From Niastella populi (lineage in GTDB: Bacteria; Bacteroidota; Bacteroidia; Chitinophagales; Chitinophagaceae): 43,657 nucleotides of DNA. Position 1 is the first letter of the stretch. Each line of letters begins with the position of its first letter. Shown piece by piece: positions 41,645-43,657 of this stretch. The notes beneath the pieces are model-generated. The model saw only the letters and a list, made by a program, of their open reading frames with translations, was not told the DNA's origin and ran no database searches. Position numbers and translations under genes: made by a program. Location of the stretch: positions 1 to 43,657 of the forward strand of contig NZ_LWBP01000219.1 of assembly GCF_002078015.1 (NCBI RefSeq), read 5' to 3'.

Positions 41645-41776
41645 TTTTTAGGTCGATTTTTGGTCGACTAACGAATGTGTCTACCTGAATTAAAGGTCGG
41701 AAGAATAAAAACTGCCCGCTGTTATGAATACCTGAAAATCAACCGGCTGCAAGTAAAGATGGATAAAAATAAAAAA

Positions 41777-41798
41777 GGTCCATCATTGCTGATGAACC
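41777..41798 (-). terminator. Terminator adjoining the tRNA 3'-end remnant
   Basis: GGTCCATCA pairs with TGATGAACC (one G-U pair) around TTGC. On the minus strand it is followed by TTTTTTATTTTTATCC. It sits immediately after the tRNA-like 3' end, where a tRNA gene terminator would be. Its end (GGACC plus T tract) resembles the terminators of the five-copy element. Confidence 0.75.
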
Positions 41799-41803
41799 TC
41801 TTT

Positions 41804-41828
41804 TGCGGACCGGACGGGACTTAACCCT
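41804..41828 (-). other. tRNA 3'-end remnant, candidate attachment (att) site
   Basis: The minus strand reads GGGTTAAGTCCCGTCCGG then TCCGC, which is a T-arm and 3' acceptor strand of a tRNA, with one base missing from the T-loop. No 5' acceptor partner or anticodon arm is found upstream (41829-41900), so this is not a complete tRNA. Integrative elements commonly duplicate exactly this part of a tRNA gene. Confidence 0.55.
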
Positions 41829-42013
41829 AACGGTTACAATTACTTGAAAATGAAGCGCATACTCTTTGCTGTTTATAATCTTACGCGACCAATCCTGTTT
41901 TTTTCAAAAAACTTACACATCCATACGTATCCGAACATGTCATTACAAATATAGCCAAAATGGCAATAACATATGTTTTTCCCCGCGAGTATTTCTTCCA
42001 TTTATAGGGCACC

Positions 42014-42115
42014 TTACCCTACAATGCGCGAGTCCAGTTTGACACCATCATCACCCACGCCTAAATGAAACGGAATAGGCATGTTCTTTCCTGATAGCCT
42101 GCCGTGTTGTATACC
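42014..42115 (-). pseudogene. Small coding-like fragment, family unknown
   Basis: The minus strand reads GIQHGRLSGKNMPIPFHLGV and GDDGVKLDSRIVG to a stop at 42014, with protein-like composition but no start codon. It is one of several fragments in the 41830-42920 gene graveyard. Confidence 0.3.
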
Positions 42116-42222
42116 GCAGTCTACTAGTCATGACTATAGGCAAAGACGTTAAAGGAAAATAAAAGACAACTGCAACTGGTGAATAGGTTACAGTTTTCGC
42201 CGCCACATCTGGAAATCACGGT

Positions 42223-42375
42223 TCACTTATTTTTCTTTTCGTGATAGGAGGGTTTCCAGTTATCTTTTAGCTTCAACATTTCAAGTAGGTCTTTATTGAA
42301 AAGAAACATGATCAGTTTACCGTTTTCTTTCAAGGCACCACAAAACCGAAGTTTTTCAAGATACCGCAATAGACC
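42223..42375 (-). pseudogene. C-terminal fragment of a small (possibly winged-helix) protein
   Basis: The minus strand reads LRYLEKLRFCGALKENGKLI and MFLFNKDLLEMLKLKDNWKP to a stop at 42223. The wing-like ...GKLIMFLFNKDLLEML pattern resembles the end of an ArsR-type regulator, which would fit the nearby ACR3 fragment, but this assignment is weak. No start codon. Confidence 0.3.
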
Positions 42376-42422
42376 AAGGGAAATCAAAGAACACAAACGA
42401 ATATTATGGCTATTATATAACC

Positions 42423-42581
42423 CTAACCTACTATTTCCCCGGCTCCCAGGACACTGTCAATATGATAGGCACGTCCATAATGATAGCCCTTGTCGGTTAC
42501 CATATAACCGTCACCATCCTGGCTGATGAGGCCACGATCCCTCAGTTGCTCCAGTGCAGACTTGTAGGCCGCCACGTTTTG
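42423..42581 (-). pseudogene. Winged-helix-like C-terminal fragment
   Basis: The minus strand reads AYKSALEQLRDRGLISQDGD and GYMVTDKGYHYGRAYHIDSV to a stop at 42423. The Lxx-Lxx-RGLI...GYxVTxKGYxY pattern is that of a winged-helix wing. The upstream part is cut off where the ACR3 fragment begins, on the opposite strand. Confidence 0.45.
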
Positions 42582-42582
42582 T

Positions 42583-42912
42583 TACAGTATTGCCTCCCTT
42601 TTTTGATATTACAGGCTCAGAGGTTAATATAACCATTAGTGAAATTGCAGAAAACGTTGCTATTTATTTAGGCTTTCCTTTCGCAGCGGGCTTTTTACCC
42701 GGTTTATCTTACTTAAGCTAGGGGGCGAAAACTGGTACGAAAAGGAATTTATCCCATTTATTTCTCCTATCACATTAATTGCATTGCTGTTTACAATTGT
42801 TATAATGTTCAGTCTAAAGGGAAAACTGATCGTTCAGATACCTTTTGATGTAATCAGGATTGCCATCCCACTGGTCATCTATTTTGCTATATGGTCGGGT
42901 AAATTTGAATAA
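42583..42912 (+). pseudogene. ACR3-type arsenite efflux transporter, internal fragment
   Basis: The plus strand reads [20 protein letters not shown] then [15 protein letters not shown], is frameshifted near 42694, and continues as [40 protein letters not shown] and [19 protein letters not shown] before a stop at 42912. These are recognisable middle helices of ACR3 arsenite permeases (about 350 residues when whole). Both ends are missing, so an arsenic-resistance locus was once here. Confidence 0.8.
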
Positions 42913-42992
42913 TATGTTTCTTACGGCAAATTAATTTGATAAATGTGACTAATAGCCAATAGGCGTGTTATTTTGGGCGATAAGTGTGTAAA

Positions 42993-43027
42993 AAAACATG
43001 GCCGGGATGAGAACCCAGCCATGTTAA
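42993..43027 (-). terminator. Terminator of the small secreted protein gene
   Basis: AACATGGC (42995-43002) pairs with GCCATGTT (43018-43025), extended by GGG/CCC. On the minus strand the stem is followed by TTTTTTTACAC. Confidence 0.8.
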
Positions 43028-43052
43028 TTTTATTGGTGCCGTTAATTTTCAA

Positions 43053-43481
43053 CTAGTGAGCGCCGGCACCTTTTACTTTATTTACCCTGGTAAAAATTAA
43101 TAGATTATGCTCATACAATATCAGGCAGCCCTTCTTATCCGTAGCATAAAATAGATCACAGTTACTGGGCACCGATGAAAGTATTATATAGTTTCCCTTA
43201 GCAATTAATTTCTCCAGCCCGATCGAAAATAAAATAACAGGATCTGGCTTGGTCGTTAACGCTTGCAATACCCGCGGGTTTGTTATTTCTACCCTAAGGC
43301 TATACTTTTCATTCAATACTATTTTATAATCATTTTCAAGTATTTTTATTGTATCAGAACTTTCCTGGTATTTATTACATTTATACAAATTGCCCCCATG
43401 CGCATTTTTAGGTGAGATCATGAAATTACTTATGATTATAATACCCACTTTCACCAGGTTTAATACCCTGAACTGTGCCAT
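43053..43481 (-). CDS. Small exported hypothetical protein
   Basis: 142 residues from ATG 43481, with a likely signal sequence (LVKVGIIIISNFMISPKNAH). The first 56 bases overlap the end of the upstream gene in another frame; an alternative ATG at 43421 removes the overlap but also the signal. The mature part has a Cys near each end (YKCNKYQ, SNCDLFY, KKGCLILY) and is beta-rich (YSLRVEITNPRVLQAL). Family unknown. Its position directly after a larger gene resembles a cognate immunity or accessory protein, and parallels the fragment plus secreted-protein pairing near 7 kb. Confidence 0.6.
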   Translation of the reverse strand: MAQFRVLNLVKVGIIIISNFMISPKNAHGGNLYKCNKYQESSDTIKILENDYKIVLNEKYSLRVEITNPRVLQALTTKPDPVILFSIGLEKLIAKGNYIILSSVPSNCDLFYATDKKGCLILYEHNLLIFTRVNKVKGAGAH

Positions 43482-43657
43482 ACTCTGGAATTTTTGATTG
43501 TAACGTTGATAATTTCATCACTTCAGGTTTAATTGACCAACCATTCTTTGTATAGATATACGTTGTGCCATCCTGACTTTTTCCATAAAAAACAGCCGCA
43601 TGTTGCGCGTCCGGTCCTTTACTTGGATCTGCAAATCTAATAACTGTTTGACCAAAT
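43426..43657 (-). CDS. C-terminal end of a larger protein, cut by the window edge
   Basis: The minus strand is open from the window edge to a stop at 43426, giving about 77 residues: FGQTVIRFADPSKGPDAQHA, AVFYGKSQDGTTYIYTKNGW, SIKPEVMKLSTLQSKIPEYG, TVQGIKPGESGYYNHK. The HAAVFYGKS...TYIYTKNGW style resembles CHAP/NlpC-like or Rhs-type C-terminal domains with a conserved His, but the family is not certain. The overlap with the next gene implies tight coupling. The start lies outside the window. Confidence 0.6.
   Translation of the reverse strand, partial: FGQTVIRFADPSKGPDAQHAAVFYGKSQDGTTYIYTKNGWSIKPEVMKLSTLQSKIPEYGTVQGIKPGESGYYNHK

Noticed and set aside
41804-41900. Complete tRNA gene on the minus strand
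   Set aside because: Only T-arm and 3' acceptor-like bases are present; no matching 5' acceptor strand, D-arm or anticodon arm.

Overview
The window looks like an accessory stretch of a Bacteroidota chromosome, most likely a gliding, polymer-degrading Chitinophagaceae (Niastella/Chitinophaga type). This is inferred from several signs: a type IX secretion (T9SS) sorting domain on a large secreted enzyme, promoters of the TAnnTTTG type, a Bacteroidota-style tyrosine recombinase, ORF6N, DUF3606 and HYC_CC_PP-like proteins, and intergenic low-complexity tracts built from words such as GCTTGCAGC and TTTGCC. No rRNA or intact tRNA gene was found.

Left part (1-15.5 kb). The edge carries four CATATG boxes phased at exactly 21 bp, a small helix-turn-helix-like gene and a broken neighbour. 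A 1389-residue secreted protein follows (carbohydrate-binding-like region, GH128-like domain, seven FG-GAP repeats, T9SS tail), then a zeta-kinase toxin/antitoxin-like pair. From 6.5 to 11.7 kb there are three paralogous small secreted proteins and five copies of an intergenic element. The element has a conserved hairpin and intrinsic terminator in every copy, and a conserved promoter in four copies. I read it as a multicopy minus-strand small RNA. An HxlR regulator/NmrA-type oxidoreductase divergent pair sits among them. A decayed secreted-protein gene, a Gfo/Idh/MocA oxidoreductase, a single-domain response regulator and a SnoaL-like protein complete this part.

Centre (15.5-25.5 kb, all minus strand). 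This is the most coherent system. In transcription order it holds an FHA-like protein, a 27-residue membrane microprotein, a PP2C phosphatase with a membrane anchor and outer domain, a Ser/Thr kinase with a membrane anchor and LamG-like outer domain, a 1339-residue single-chain fusion of a SEDS glycan polymerase to a class B penicillin-binding transpeptidase, and a second FHA protein. The gene content parallels the actinobacterial fhaA-fhaB-pstP-rodA-pbpA-pknA-pknB locus, but rodA and pbpA are fused. The likely theme is phosphorylation-controlled peptidoglycan synthesis.

Right part (26-43.7 kb). Mostly single metabolic or envelope genes: a beta-propeller protein, a VOC protein, an amidohydrolase lacking one metal-ligand His, a DinB protein with a Tat signal, a sialate O-acetylesterase, a retropepsin-like protein, a lipid kinase, and a Na+/H+ antiporter. 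A decayed copper-handling group, an ExbD-like lipoprotein and a TPR protein follow. The last 4 kb is a mobile-DNA graveyard: an ORF6N gene broken by a 4-bp duplication, a tyrosine integrase, a tRNA 3'-end remnant next to its terminator, fragments of an ACR3 arsenite transporter and a winged-helix protein, and at the edge the end of a larger unrecognised protein followed by a small secreted protein.

Recurrent caution: several open frames extend upstream to a TTG that lies in or just downstream of a TAnnTTTG promoter box. In those cases the internal ATG is used as the start here.
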